A stretch of 64,000 nucleotides of DNA from the NCBI GenBank assembly GCA_046593355.1, contig JBKJNY010000062.1:44378-108377 (forward strand), given 5' to 3'. This DNA comes from SXOA01 sp046593355 (GTDB lineage: Bacteria; Planctomycetota; Planctomycetia; Pirellulales; Pirellulaceae). The notes beneath the pieces are model-generated. The model did no database searches. It worked only from the letters and a program-made list of their open reading frames with translations, and was not told the DNA's origin. Both the position numbers and the translations under genes were made by a program. This document shows positions 8,148 to 17,065 of this stretch, in pieces (the stretch's first letter is position 1; each line of letters begins with the position of its first letter).

Positions 8148-9911
8148 CTACTCCAAAATCATGTCATCCACCGTCCGCCCGCCGGGAATCATCGGCAGCA
8201 CGTGCTCGACGTAGGGGACTTGCACATTGAGCAGGTACGGGCCGTCGCTGTCGATCATTTCTTCGATCGCGCCGGCCAGGTCGGACTTCTGGCTGATGGT
8301 GGCAGCGCCCCAGCCGTAGCCTTTGGCGATGCTGACGAAGTCGGGGTAGCGCTCGCTGACGAAGTTGGCGCCCCCTTTGCCCTTCGCCTCGAGGTGGTCG
8401 ATGGGGCCGAGGTAGGTGTGGGCCCGGTTCTTGTCGTGAAAGCGGTCCTCCCACTGCACCACCATCCCCAGGTGCTGGTTGTCGAGCAGCAGCACCTTGA
8501 CCGGCAGCTTCTCGCAGAAGCAAGTAGCCATCTCCTGGATGTTCATCTGGTAGCTGCCGTCGCCGTCGATATCGACCACGAGAGCATCGGGGTGAGCTGC
8601 CTGCACCCCCATCGCGGCAGGTAGGCCAAACCCCATCGTCCCCAGGCCGCTGGAGGAGAGCCAGGTGCGGGGGTGCTTGAACTTGAGGAATTGCGCCGAC
8701 CACATTTGATGCTGGCCCACGCCGACCGTGAAGAACGTCTGCCGGTCCTGCGTCAAGCGATTGAGCTCCGCGATGGCATGTTGCTGCAAGATGCCGTCAA
8801 AGCCGGGGTCAAACTTGAAGGGATGAGCGTCCTTCCAGTCGAGAACGGTCTTCACCCAGGGGGCGATATCTGGCGCTTCCACAATCTTGTTGAGCTCCTG
8901 CAGCACCGGCTTCACATCGCTGCAGACCGGGATATGAGCCGTCTTGTTCTTGTTGAGTTCGGAGGCGTCAATATCGACGTGGATAATCTTGGCGTGTTTG
9001 GCGAAGGCCTCGATCTTGCCGGTCACCCGATCGTCGAACCGGACCCCGAGGGCAATGAGCAGGTCGCAATCGCGGATCGCCCAGTTGGCGTACACGCTGC
9101 CGTGCATCCCCAACATGTCCAGCGAGAGGGGGCCTTCGCTGGGATACGCGCCCAGGCCCATCACCGTCATCGTGATGGGAATGCCCGTCTTGCGGACCAA
9201 CTCGCGAAGCTCCGCCGACGCATTGCCGGAGATGATGCCACCGCCGGCGTAGATCAGCGGCCGCTTGGCCAGCTTGATGGCCGCGGCGATTTGCTTGATC
9301 TGCTCGGGCTGGGCCTGCTTGTTTTTCCCCGTGTAGCCGGGCAGATTCATGGGGACGTTCCAGTCCACGCTCACCTTCTCCTGCTGGATGTTCTTGGGCA
9401 TGTCGATCAGCACCGGCCCCGGCCGCCCGGTGGTGGCGATGAAGAACGCCTCCTTCATCACGCGGGCCAGATCGTTCACGTCCGTCACCATGTAATGGTG
9501 CTTGGTGATGCCGCGGCAGACCTCGACGATGGGGGTTTCCTGAAAAGCATCCAGGCCGATGTTCCAGGTCGGAACCTGCCCGGTGATTGCAATCAGCGGA
9601 ACGCTGTCCAGCTTGGCGTCGGCGATGGCGGTGACCAGATTCGTCGCCCCCGGACCGCTCGTCGCCATGCAGACGCCGACCTTGCCGGTGCTGCGAGCGT
9701 ACCCCTGAGCGGCAAAGGCCCCACCTTGCTCATGCCGCGGCAGGATGGTGCGAATCTTGTCCGCATATTTCGTCAGCGACTGGTGCATCGGCATGCTGCA
9801 CCCGCCCGGATAGGCGAAGAGGATCTCGACCCCGTGATCCACCAGCGATTTCACGAGGATGTCGGCCCCGCTCATCAACTGGGTTTCGGTGGCAGGGGTC
9901 AGCGTAGGCAT
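8148..9911 (-). CDS. ilvB: Acetolactate synthase, large (catalytic) subunit
   Basis: 587 aa, normal length for the catalytic subunit. It condenses two pyruvates (or pyruvate and 2-oxobutyrate) in branched-chain amino-acid synthesis using thiamine diphosphate. YPGG lies at residues 34-37 and the catalytic Glu at 61 (RHEQGGAFAAQGYAR). GDGSYQMNIQEMATC near residue 450 begins the thiamine-diphosphate/Mg motif. The start at 9911 has GAGGAG seven bases upstream; the in-frame ATG at 9953 lies inside a repeat hairpin and is less likely. No regulatory small subunit (ilvN) or ilvC is adjacent, which is unusual for this operon. Confidence 0.95.
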   Translation of the reverse strand: MPTLTPATETQLMSGADILVKSLVDHGVEILFAYPGGCSMPMHQSLTKYADKIRTILPRHEQGGAFAAQGYARSTGKVGVCMATSGPGATNLVTAIADAKLDSVPLIAITGQVPTWNIGLDAFQETPIVEVCRGITKHHYMVTDVNDLARVMKEAFFIATTGRPGPVLIDMPKNIQQEKVSVDWNVPMNLPGYTGKNKQAQPEQIKQIAAAIKLAKRPLIYAGGGIISGNASAELRELVRKTGIPITMTVMGLGAYPSEGPLSLDMLGMHGSVYANWAIRDCDLLIALGVRFDDRVTGKIEAFAKHAKIIHVDIDASELNKNKTAHIPVCSDVKPVLQELNKIVEAPDIAPWVKTVLDWKDAHPFKFDPGFDGILQQHAIAELNRLTQDRQTFFTVGVGQHQMWSAQFLKFKHPRTWLSSSGLGTMGFGLPAAMGVQAAHPDALVVDIDGDGSYQMNIQEMATCFCEKLPVKVLLLDNQHLGMVVQWEDRFHDKNRAHTYLGPIDHLEAKGKGGANFVSERYPDFVSIAKGYGWGAATISQKSDLAGAIEEMIDSDGPYLLNVQVPYVEHVLPMIPGGRTVDDMILE

Positions 9912-9924
9912 CACAGGCTCCTCA

Positions 9925-9980
9925 AGTAGTCCGCTCACTCCGTGAGCGGACATTCCTGCACACGGAGTGTGCAGGCTACT
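9925..9980. repeat. Double hairpin with CTCCG loops, ilvB leader
   Basis: The element is bounded by AGTAG and CTACT. The first hairpin is GTCCGCTCA-CTCCG-TGAGCGGAC (9-bp stem); the second is CCTGCACA-CGGAG-TGTGCAGG (8-bp stem). It lies 14 bases upstream of the ilvB start, in its leader. The same architecture with other stem sequences is at 59353-59410, and the first hairpin recurs at 42134-42162. Confidence 0.85.
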
Positions 9981-10105
9981 TACTATTGGGATTACGACGG
10001 AAACTTCTTAGATTATGACACACTGCCTAATTTTTCAAGGGCTTCGCGGCCCGCTAATTGGCATAAATGCTTACTGTCAATCATGTTATGACGAATCTAA
10101 CGCAA

Positions 10106-10130
10106 GTGAGGTAGGCTTCCAGCCTGCCCT
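10106..10130. repeat. GTAGGCTTCCAGCCTGCC palindrome
   Basis: AGGCT-TCC-AGCCT forms a short hairpin inside GGTAGGCTTCCAGCCTGCCC. The same 20 bases occur inside the DUF1553 gene at 25131-25150. It lies 36 bases before crcB. Confidence 0.7.
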
Positions 10131-10165
10131 TCTGACTTCAGCCCTCTAACCTCTACCCTCCTCCC

Positions 10166-10579
10166 ATGCGTGATGCCCTCCTCGTCGCTCTCGGCGGCAC
10201 CCTCGGAGCCCTGGCCCGCTACGCCGTCGGCCTCGCCCTCCCGCACACCCCCGGCAAGCACTTCCCAATCGCCACGCTCCTCGTCAACGTCGTCGGCTGT
10301 CTGCTCATCGGAATGATTGGCCAACTCCTGCAAAGGTTCGCGGCCGATGCCTCCGTCAAGCCAAACGCCTCAGAACTATTGCTCATCGCCACCCTCCGCC
10401 AGGCCGTCATCGTCGGCTTCCTCGGCGGCCTCACCACCTTCTCCGCCTTCGGCTGGGACACCACCCGCCTCTTCCTGGACGACCGCCCGCTCCTCGCCCT
10501 GTCCAACATCGCCGCCAACCTCCTCGCCGGCCTCTTCGCCGTCTGGCTCGGCATCCTGCTGGTCAAAATGTGGAGTTAG
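10166..10579 (+). CDS. crcB: Fluoride channel Fluc/CrcB
   Basis: 137 aa with four hydrophobic segments, the usual size. It exports fluoride from the cytoplasm as an antiparallel dimer. Family signatures are present: GGTLGALARYAVG at the N-terminus, LLVNVVGCLLIG (pore Asn) in segment 2, and GFLGGLTTFSAFGWDT in segment 3, with the Phe-box and the Thr-Thr-Phe-Ser stretch. I looked for a fluoride riboswitch upstream and saw none; the leader contains a dispersed palindrome instead. Confidence 0.95.
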   Translation: MRDALLVALGGTLGALARYAVGLALPHTPGKHFPIATLLVNVVGCLLIGMIGQLLQRFAADASVKPNASELLLIATLRQAVIVGFLGGLTTFSAFGWDTTRLFLDDRPLLALSNIAANLLAGLFAVWLGILLVKMWS

Positions 10580-11379
10580 TTCGATGCAGGATGGCCTTTC
10601 CACGCCATCCCAATTCATGATTCACGCTCCTGTTGATACCGCTTTTTGATCACTCCTTTCGGGAATCTCGCGCTGCCGGCCCGTCTCCCCAACTCCTTTC
10701 CACTTCTGACTTTCCGTCATATATTTTGATACTTCTGTGATACATTTCCATCTCTTTTAACCAAATTTTGATACCCAACCTTTGCCTAACTACAATCGCG
10801 ACAATATGTTGCGCCCTGTATCTTGTGATTTTTGACGTTTGACCGCTGGGTAGTCACAAAGAGATAATGGTGAATAAGTCGCCGACCATCATTTTGCAAC
10901 TCCTTAGCCCGCCGCGAGTTACCAATTCCGCCCCGCCGACATTTTCACCACCCCCCTCCTCGGAAGTGGGGACAACCCGTATCAGGCTGTCTCAAATCTC
11001 AAATCTCAAATCTCAAATCTCAAATCGCCTTCCCTCGGCTCCTTCTTCCAATCGCGCGCAGCATCGCCCCGCTTTCCGCATCTGTTCCTGTTCAATTGCC
11101 AAAGACCTTACCGGATTCTCGCCGGCCCGATTTGACCCAATTGTACACTAATACTAAGTGTCCGGCAAGTCCCCGAAAGAGGGGGGGGGCGAGATTTTTT
11201 ACGGTGCGTCTCCACGAACCTGAGCGTGGTTTACCAGGCTCTCTCCCATTAGGCCCGCCGTTTACGCGGGTTAACGGCTTGCTCGCACAACTGGCAGTCG
11301 AAACCGACTACGATAACGCCACGTCGGGAGTTCCCAATACCTGGGCCATCGAACGGCTGTTATTGAGGTGTGGTGCGAA
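10580..11379. other. 800-bp gap without a recognisable gene
   Basis: Just after crcB is a hairpin, GGATGGC-CTTTCCAC-GCCATCC (10589-10610). The stretch 10715-10790 is AT-richer and has TTTTGATAC twice, with a related GTGATAC between. A tandem CTCAAAT array lies at 10991-11025, and a G-run of nine or more bases near 11181-11190. Short open frames here have no family features. It may be decayed coding or mobile DNA, but nothing identifiable remains. Confidence 0.6.
10991..11025. repeat. Tandem array of CTCAAAT, five exact copies
   Basis: Five contiguous 7-mers of CTCAAAT. Related (A)TCTCAAAT units are seen at 30141-30165 and, in both orientations, at 48029-48143; a looser variant is at 37617-37651. 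Confidence 0.85.
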
Positions 11380-12126
11380 ATGAAGATTGTTACATACAAC
11401 GGTGCCGGGAAACAGAATTGGCGGGCGGCACTAGACCTCGACCCCGACATTCTGCTCCTTCAAGAATCAGAAGCTCCACCGGACGAAGTCTCGACCCGAA
11501 TCAAGCGACAACTCACAAGAAACAAATGGGGGAGCGCGGTCTACGTCAAACATGGAAGAATCTCGCAACTCGATATTCAGCACAATCACGATTGGTTGAC
11601 TGGTTGGTTGGTTGGGGTTGACATCGAGGGTGGCTTGAATCCGCTGGGCTCTGACCGAAGACTTCGGGTCTTCAGTCTCCATACTCCGCCCTCAACCGTC
11701 AGCGGCATTTCGTATCCAAAGACCGTAAAGCAAATGCTCGACGTAATCACTCAGAATTGCGGAGATATGGATTTGGTCATTGGCGGCGACTTCAATCTTC
11801 TCAGCCTTGGGGAGCGGCACGCCTCCGAATTGAGGGACACTGAACAGTCCTGGACCGCGACGCGCCAGGAGAAAGAAATCCACACGCGGCTTGCCGACAT
11901 GGGATTGATGAATTGCTGGCAAACGAAGAATGCGGGAATTCCCCTGGGCCGAACGCTGCGCTACCGCTCGAAAGAATCTGCTCCAGCCTACCATTGCGAT
12001 GGTCTATTCGTTCCAGAAACCTGGAAACACTCGCTCACCTCCGCGGAGATTCTGCAGAGCGACGAATGGATGGCCCGGAGCGACCACAATCCGGTTGTCG
12101 CAACCTTTTCCCAGAGAACTGAGTAA
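11380..12126 (+). CDS. Endonuclease/exonuclease/phosphatase-family protein
   Basis: 248 aa, no signal peptide. The metal-dependent phosphodiesterase signatures are in order: LLLQESEAP (Mg-binding Glu near residue 29), LVIGGDFNLLS (GDFN) and ARSDHNPVV (catalytic SDH). The family includes exonuclease III-like nucleases and phospholipid or sphingomyelin phosphodiesterases, so the substrate cannot be named. GAAATGAAG at 11380 is the best start. Codon use looks less GC3-biased than in neighbouring genes, and it follows an 800-bp gene-poor gap, so recent acquisition is possible. Confidence 0.85.
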   Translation: MKIVTYNGAGKQNWRAALDLDPDILLLQESEAPPDEVSTRIKRQLTRNKWGSAVYVKHGRISQLDIQHNHDWLTGWLVGVDIEGGLNPLGSDRRLRVFSLHTPPSTVSGISYPKTVKQMLDVITQNCGDMDLVIGGDFNLLSLGERHASELRDTEQSWTATRQEKEIHTRLADMGLMNCWQTKNAGIPLGRTLRYRSKESAPAYHCDGLFVPETWKHSLTSAEILQSDEWMARSDHNPVVATFSQRTE

Positions 12127-12140
12127 TCTTCCTCTCAGAC

Positions 12141-12231
12141 TCTTCCTCTGCGTTCTCCGCGCGTCTGCGTGATGCTCTTTCTCAGACGGGGGGAGGCATC
12201 ACGCGGAGGCGCAGAGACCGCGGAGGGAAGA
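12141..12231. repeat. Imperfect inverted repeat, about 35-bp arms
   Basis: Left arm 12141-12175 contains TCTGCGTTCTCCGCG and CTGCGTGATGC; right arm 12196-12231 contains GCATCACGCGGAGGCGCAG and CGCGGAGGGAAGA, roughly its reverse complement with a few mismatches. It sits between the phosphatase-family gene and pheS. Confidence 0.75.
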
Positions 12232-12369
12232 ATCCGATGCGGATTCAAAATCGTCGCGTGCCACTGCCGCGATTCGTCATCCGTATGCCTGGCGATTCAA
12301 TGCCTGTCGGGAATTCGCCCCTTTGCTTATATTGTTGAATTCCCGATTCCTAGCTCTAACCGCAAAACC

Positions 12370-13389
12370 ATGGCCTCACAGTACTTCATTTCGACCCTCG
12401 ACGCCCTGCAAGCCGATGCAACTCACGCTTTCGGCTCCGCGCAGGATGCGGATGCGATGGAAGCGGCGCGGATTGAGTTTCTGGGGGCGAAGAGCGGGAG
12501 GGTCAAGGAAGCGCAGAAGGGGCTGGGTGCGGTTGCGAAGGAGGACAAGCCGGCGGCGGGGAAGAGGTTTAATGAGGTGAAGGTGGCGGTGGAGGCCGCT
12601 TTTGAGGCGGCTCAGGCTCGCGTTTCCGCATCACCGGTGAAGAAAGCCGGTGAGCCGCTGTTTGACCCGACGCTGCCGGGAAAAAAATTCCGCATCGGCA
12701 AGCTGCATCCGGTTTCGCAGACGATTGAAGAGCTCAAGGAGATCATGGGGCGGCTCGGGTTCACGGTGGCGGATGGGCCGGAGATTGAGGACGAGTATCA
12801 CAACTTCGAGGCCCTCAACATCCCGCTGGAGCATCCGGCCCGGTCGGCGAGCGACAATTTTTATCTGGCAGTCGCCGGCAAAACGACAGGCGAGCCGTTG
12901 CTCCTCCGCAGCCAGACCAGCACGGTGCAAATCCGCGTGATGGAGAAGACCAGGCCGCCGATTCGCATCATCTCGCTCGGCCGCGTCTATCGCCCGGATG
13001 AGGCGGACATGACGCACTATCCGATGTTCCACCAGATGGAAGGGCTGATGATTGACCGCCACGTGACGATGGCCCACCTGAAAAGCGTGCTGCGGATGTT
13101 CGCCACCAGCTACCTCGGCCAGGACGTGCATATCCGCTTCCGCCCCTCGTTTTTCCCCTTCACGGAACCGAGCGTGGAAGCCGACATGCGATGGGGGGAA
13201 CGCTGGATGGAGTTCGGCGGCGCCGGCATGGTGGACCCCAACGTCCTGCGGGCTGTCGGCTACGACCCCGAAGAATTCAGCGGCTTCGCCTTCGGCCTCG
13301 GCGTCGAGCGGCTCTGCATGAGAAGGCACGATCTCAAGGATATTCGGGATTTGTATACGAATGATGTCAGGTTTTTGCAGCAGTTTTAG
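12370..13389 (+). CDS. pheS: Phenylalanine--tRNA ligase alpha subunit
   Basis: 339 aa, normal length. It charges tRNA-Phe as an alpha2beta2 enzyme with PheT. An N-terminal coiled coil (FLGAKSGRVKEAQKGLGAV region) is followed by the class II catalytic domain: HPVSQTIEELKEIMGRLGF, the motif 2 region LLRSQTSTVQIRVMEK, and motif 3 GFAFGLGVERLCMRRHDLKD, ending LYTNDVRFLQQF. ATG 12370 matches the family N-terminus; the open frame extends upstream to 12169 without homology. pheT follows after 162 bases filled by a large hairpin repeat. Confidence 0.97.
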   Translation: MASQYFISTLDALQADATHAFGSAQDADAMEAARIEFLGAKSGRVKEAQKGLGAVAKEDKPAAGKRFNEVKVAVEAAFEAAQARVSASPVKKAGEPLFDPTLPGKKFRIGKLHPVSQTIEELKEIMGRLGFTVADGPEIEDEYHNFEALNIPLEHPARSASDNFYLAVAGKTTGEPLLLRSQTSTVQIRVMEKTRPPIRIISLGRVYRPDEADMTHYPMFHQMEGLMIDRHVTMAHLKSVLRMFATSYLGQDVHIRFRPSFFPFTEPSVEADMRWGERWMEFGGAGMVDPNVLRAVGYDPEEFSGFAFGLGVERLCMRRHDLKDIRDLYTNDVRFLQQF

Positions 13390-13397
13390 GTGTTGGT

Positions 13398-13539
13398 GTA
13401 GGGTGCATGAGCGCAGCGAAATGCACGCGTCACCTCGCTCGTTCTGTCTTAATCTTAATCTTAATCGTAATCCTAATCTTAATCCTCTTCTCTCCTCCAT
13501 CTCTTACGCGTGCATGGCGCTGGCGCTTATGCACCCTAC
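13398..13539. repeat. Large inverted repeat with TAATC array between pheS and pheT
   Basis: The left arm (13398-13430) starts GTAGGGTGCATGAGCGCAGC; the right arm (13506-13539) ends GGCGCTTATGCACCCTAC and pairs with it over about 30 bp with few mismatches. The loop holds six tandem NTAATC hexamers (13449-13484), mostly TTAATC. Folding would place a hairpin between the two synthetase genes. Confidence 0.85.
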
Positions 13540-13551
13540 TTCTGAATCCCC

Positions 13552-15579
13552 ATGCTCGTCTCCTGGAACTGGCTGAAAGAATACGTCGATCTCGCCGGCC
13601 TCAAGCCCGAGGAAGTGGCCAATCGCCTGATGCTGGCCGGTCTCAACCTGGAGTCCATCCAAGACGCCGGCAGCGATGCTTGCATCGACCTGGAAATCAC
13701 CAGCAACCGCCCCGACTGTCTGGGACACATCGGCGTAGCGAGAGAAATCGCCGTTTTACACGACAAACAACTCAAACTTCCCCCCGCTCTTCCCCAGTCC
13801 CCAGCCCCCAGTCAACCGCCCCCCTTCCCCGTCCGCATCGACTCCCCCGACCTCTGCCCCCGCTACACCGCCCGCGTCATCCGCGGCATCAAGGTCAAAT
13901 CCAGCCCCGCCTGGATGGTGCAGCGGCTCGCGGCGATTGGGCAGCCGGCGATCAACAACATTGTGGACATCACGAACTACGTCCTGATGGAATGCGGTCA
14001 GCCGCTCCATGCGTTTGACCTGGCGAAGCTGATGGGGCAGCAAATCGTCGTCCGCCGAGCGAAGAAGAACGAGCCGTTCACCGCGATTGATCATAAGACG
14101 TACGGGCTGGACGAGAACATGTGCGTGATTGCCGATGCCCAGCGGCCGGTGGCGCTCGGCGGGGTGATGGGGGGCGCGGAGACGGAGATTACCCCCGCCA
14201 CGGCGGACGTGCTGATTGAGTCGGCTCAGTTCGCGCCCCTTTCCATCCGCACTACGTCGCGGGCATTAAAGCTTACAAGCGATTCTGCCTACCGCTTTGA
14301 ACGTGGCACCGACCCGGAAGGAGTCGATTGGGCCAGTCGCCGCTGCTGCCAGCTCATTTTGGAACTGGCGGGCGGGACGCTTGTCGAAGGAGTGACCGAC
14401 GTCGGCGAGAAACGGAAGCCGCGAGAGCCGGTGGTGCTGCGGTTGGCACAGGTGGAGCGGATTCTGGGAATCAAGATTTCCGCCGATAGAGTGCGGCAGA
14501 TTCTGACGGCGCTCGGTTGCCGGGAAACGGCGGCTGATGTAGCGAAAATCACAACGATTCCGCCGTCTTGGCGGCGGGATTTGACGCGGGAAATTGACCT
14601 GATTGAAGAAGCGGCCCGCATCCACGGCTACGACGCCATTCCGGAAGATGCCGCCGTGCCGATGGCTGCCTCGCATCGCACGGACGCCGACCGTGTGCTG
14701 GCCCGTGTTCGTCAGGTGCTAACCGCGGCCGGCTTTGATGAGGCGATGACCCGCAGCGTGGTGAGCGAAGAATGGTCCGCCGCCTTCTGCCCCTGGTCCG
14801 ACGCCCCGCCGCTCGTGGCCAATACGCCGATGGTCAAAGGGGAAGACCGCCTCCGCCGCAGCCTGGTCCCCAGCCTGCTCGGCGCTCGGCGGCATAATGA
14901 ATCCGTTGGCAATGCGTCGGCGGAGCTGTTTGAAACGGCCCGCATTTATCTGCCGCAGGGCGCAGGACTTCCGCATGAGCCGTGGACGATGACCGCTGTC
15001 AGTGGTGAAGGGTTCTTGCACCTCAAAGGGGTTGTCGAGACGCTGCTGTCTGCCCTCAATCCCAAGCTGCGGATTGAGGTGCAGGATTACCGGCCAGCTA
15101 ACGCTGGCCGCTCGCCGGTGATTGAAATCTCCGAATTGCAATTAGCCGGGACACGCCTAGGTTTCCTCGGGACGGTGACTACTGCCGGGCTCAAGCAGTT
15201 CGGCTTGCGCAAGGAAACGGCCATCCTGGAAATCGACCTCGGCTCACTCGTGCCCCAGGCGGTGCTGATTCCCAAGTTCGCCCCCGTCAGCGCCTTCCCC
15301 GCCATCAGCCGCGACTTGAACCTCATCGTCGACGAGCCGCTCCGCTGGTCGGATCTCGAAACGGTTGTCCGGGCGAGCGTGGGAGATTTCCTCGACGCCG
15401 CCGAATATCTCGATACCTATCGCGACACGGCCAAAGACGGTCCCGGCAAAAAGCGGCTGCTCTTCTCCCTCACCCTCCGCGCCCAAAGCCGCACCCTGAC
15501 CAGCGAAGAAGCCGACCAGGCCCGCGACTCCGTCGTCGCGGCTTGCGCAGCGAAGTTTGGGGCGAAATTGCTGGGGTAG
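13552..15579 (+). CDS. pheT: Phenylalanine--tRNA ligase beta subunit, short form
   Basis: 675 aa against about 795 in E. coli. After the N-terminus MLVSWNWLKEYVDL the chain passes directly from AGLNLESI to IDLEITSNRPDCLGHIG, so the EMAP/tRNA-binding insertion found in long forms is absent. B3/B4 and B5 regions follow (VDITNYVLMECGQPLHAFDL; SDSAYRFERGTDPEG). The C-terminal anticodon-binding FDX-ACB domain is present (FPAISRDLNLIVDEP). A Pro-rich stretch at about residues 78-92 (PALPQSPAPSQPPPFP) comes from repetitive DNA of CCCCAG units. Same operon as pheS. Confidence 0.96.
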   Translation: MLVSWNWLKEYVDLAGLKPEEVANRLMLAGLNLESIQDAGSDACIDLEITSNRPDCLGHIGVAREIAVLHDKQLKLPPALPQSPAPSQPPPFPVRIDSPDLCPRYTARVIRGIKVKSSPAWMVQRLAAIGQPAINNIVDITNYVLMECGQPLHAFDLAKLMGQQIVVRRAKKNEPFTAIDHKTYGLDENMCVIADAQRPVALGGVMGGAETEITPATADVLIESAQFAPLSIRTTSRALKLTSDSAYRFERGTDPEGVDWASRRCCQLILELAGGTLVEGVTDVGEKRKPREPVVLRLAQVERILGIKISADRVRQILTALGCRETAADVAKITTIPPSWRRDLTREIDLIEEAARIHGYDAIPEDAAVPMAASHRTDADRVLARVRQVLTAAGFDEAMTRSVVSEEWSAAFCPWSDAPPLVANTPMVKGEDRLRRSLVPSLLGARRHNESVGNASAELFETARIYLPQGAGLPHEPWTMTAVSGEGFLHLKGVVETLLSALNPKLRIEVQDYRPANAGRSPVIEISELQLAGTRLGFLGTVTTAGLKQFGLRKETAILEIDLGSLVPQAVLIPKFAPVSAFPAISRDLNLIVDEPLRWSDLETVVRASVGDFLDAAEYLDTYRDTAKDGPGKKRLLFSLTLRAQSRTLTSEEADQARDSVVAACAAKFGAKLLG

Positions 15580-15591
15580 ATACCAGCGGTA

Positions 15592-15675
15592 GATACCAGC
15601 CTGAAGCGCAAGCGAAGGACAGCGTCTTTTCCTGTGGCGACGGTTTCCTTCGCTTGCGCTTCAGGCTGGTGTCGA
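15592..15675. repeat. Inverted repeat of the GAAGCGCAAGCGAAGG family
   Basis: Left arm: GATACCAGCC then TGAAGCGCAAGCGAAGGA. Right arm: TCCTTCGCTTGCGCTTCA then GGCTGGTGTC, its reverse complement. It lies between the convergent ends of pheT and the PQQ-propeller gene. A related single copy (GAAGCGCCAGCGAGGGA) lies in frame inside the heme gene at 58492-58517. A small CACGG/CCGTG hairpin follows at 15678-15698. Confidence 0.85.
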
Positions 15676-15698
15676 AGACCACGGCTCCGACCCGTGAG

Positions 15699-16970
15699 CT
15701 ATTTCTTCCCGCCGATCGAATACAGGTGCGACAAGGTCCGCACGTACATCTTGCCTCCGGCGATGGCGGGGACGGTGCGGCTGTCTTCCTTGAGGTCGTA
15801 CATGCCGAGGCGTTGGAATTTTTCGCTGGCGGAGAGGCAATAGACCTTGCCGTCGTCTTCCACGCAAAACAGCTTGTCGCCAACTCGGACCGGCGAGCCG
15901 TAGCATTTGCTGCCGACCCGTTCGCTCCAGAGTTCGTCGCCGGTGTCGGCCTTCACACAGGTTACGAAACCCGAATCCGACCAGAGGAAGAGGATGTTTC
16001 CCTTAGCGACCGGCGTGGGAATATAGGGGGCCTTCACCTTGGCAATCTCGTAGACGATTTCCGGTTTTGGTCCGGGTCTGAGGGCAACGACCGCGTTGCC
16101 GCCGCCGCCGCCTTGGCCGGTGGTGCCGATCACCAAACCGCCGGCCAGGATCGGCGAGCTGACGGTGCGGAGCTTGAAGACCTGCTCGGACCAGTTTTCC
16201 TTGCCGGTCTTGGGGTCGAGGCTGAAAATGCCTTCCGCCGTGCTGCAGCAAATCAGCTCAGACTTGCCGTCCGCGTTTTTGTAAATGCAGGGAACGGAGA
16301 AAGAAGCCGTGTCGATTTTTCGGGGGGTCTTCCAGCGGATTTGGCCGTTCTCTTTGTCCACGGCGACGACGTAGCTGTCCTTGGGCCGCGGCGAATCGGC
16401 ATTTTTTCCAGCGGGTTCCTGCGAGCCGGTGATGACCACCAGGTCGTCGATCAGCATGGGGGACGTGCCGAAGCCATGCATGCTCATCCAGGGTCCGAAG
16501 TCCTGCGTCCAGAGGTCGTTGCCCGAATGGTCCATCGCCATCAGTAGCGTGTGCTCGGGGTCGGACCAGGCGAAGTAAATCCGCTTCTCATCCACCGCCG
16601 GCGTGCAGGAGGCATAGCTGCTGAGGTTGTGCAGTTTATGGGGGACGCCTTGGAATTCCCGCTTCCAGATGATCTGGCCGTCGTTGGCATTGACGCAGAG
16701 CACGTACCGCATGGCGGGACGAGCCCCTTTGTCCGGCTCCGCGCTGAGCAGAAAAATTTTGTCCCCCCAAACGACCGGCGAGGAATGGCCGATGCCCGGC
16801 AGGCTGGTCTTCCAGTTGATGTCCTTCTCGGTCCACTGGGCCGGAATCGTCGTCGCCTCGCTCTCTCCGCTGCCGTTGGGGCCGCGGAAACGGGTCCATT
16901 CCTGGGCGGAGGCGGCGTGGCAAGAGACAATCAGCAAACCGGCGAGTGAGAGAGACGGGAGCAGACGCAT
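15699..16970 (-). CDS. Secreted PQQ-like beta-propeller repeat protein
   Basis: 423 aa with a signal peptide (LSLAGLLIVSCHAASAQ). It has repeated blades of the PQQ/BamB type, each with a W and a G-x-x-x-W pattern, for example NANDGQIIWKREF, DKENGQIRWKTP, DPKTGKENWSEQVF and KADTGDELWSERVG. Planctomycetes have many such proteins with unknown substrates; they resemble BamB, but no BAM context is present. ATG 16970 has AGGAAG six bases upstream and is preferred over ATG 16985. Confidence 0.88.
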   Translation of the reverse strand: MRLLPSLSLAGLLIVSCHAASAQEWTRFRGPNGSGESEATTIPAQWTEKDINWKTSLPGIGHSSPVVWGDKIFLLSAEPDKGARPAMRYVLCVNANDGQIIWKREFQGVPHKLHNLSSYASCTPAVDEKRIYFAWSDPEHTLLMAMDHSGNDLWTQDFGPWMSMHGFGTSPMLIDDLVVITGSQEPAGKNADSPRPKDSYVVAVDKENGQIRWKTPRKIDTASFSVPCIYKNADGKSELICCSTAEGIFSLDPKTGKENWSEQVFKLRTVSSPILAGGLVIGTTGQGGGGGNAVVALRPGPKPEIVYEIAKVKAPYIPTPVAKGNILFLWSDSGFVTCVKADTGDELWSERVGSKCYGSPVRVGDKLFCVEDDGKVYCLSASEKFQRLGMYDLKEDSRTVPAIAGGKMYVRTLSHLYSIGGKK

Positions 16971-17065
16971 GACGGTCTTCCTCATGGGCGGGGGAGGAGT
17001 GGCGGGCAGGTGAATTCAATGTTCCGATATTAGCCGACGGGGGGCGGAATCGCAATCTTGCGGCA

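Noticed and set aside
8673..9929. 418-aa open frame opposite ilvB
   Set aside because: Shadow frame, composition of antisense third-position pattern, and no motif.
10080..10165. Fluoride riboswitch before crcB
   Set aside because: No GG-GATGG-like core with the typical pseudoknot segments; the leader is a dispersed palindrome.
10991..11025. CRISPR array
   Set aside because: Five perfect 7-mers without spacers; a simple tandem repeat. The other CTCAAAT arrays are too short and irregular as well.
15678..15698. Intrinsic terminator before the PQQ-propeller stop
   Set aside because: A CACGG/CCGTG stem of 5 bp without a T-run; too weak to call.
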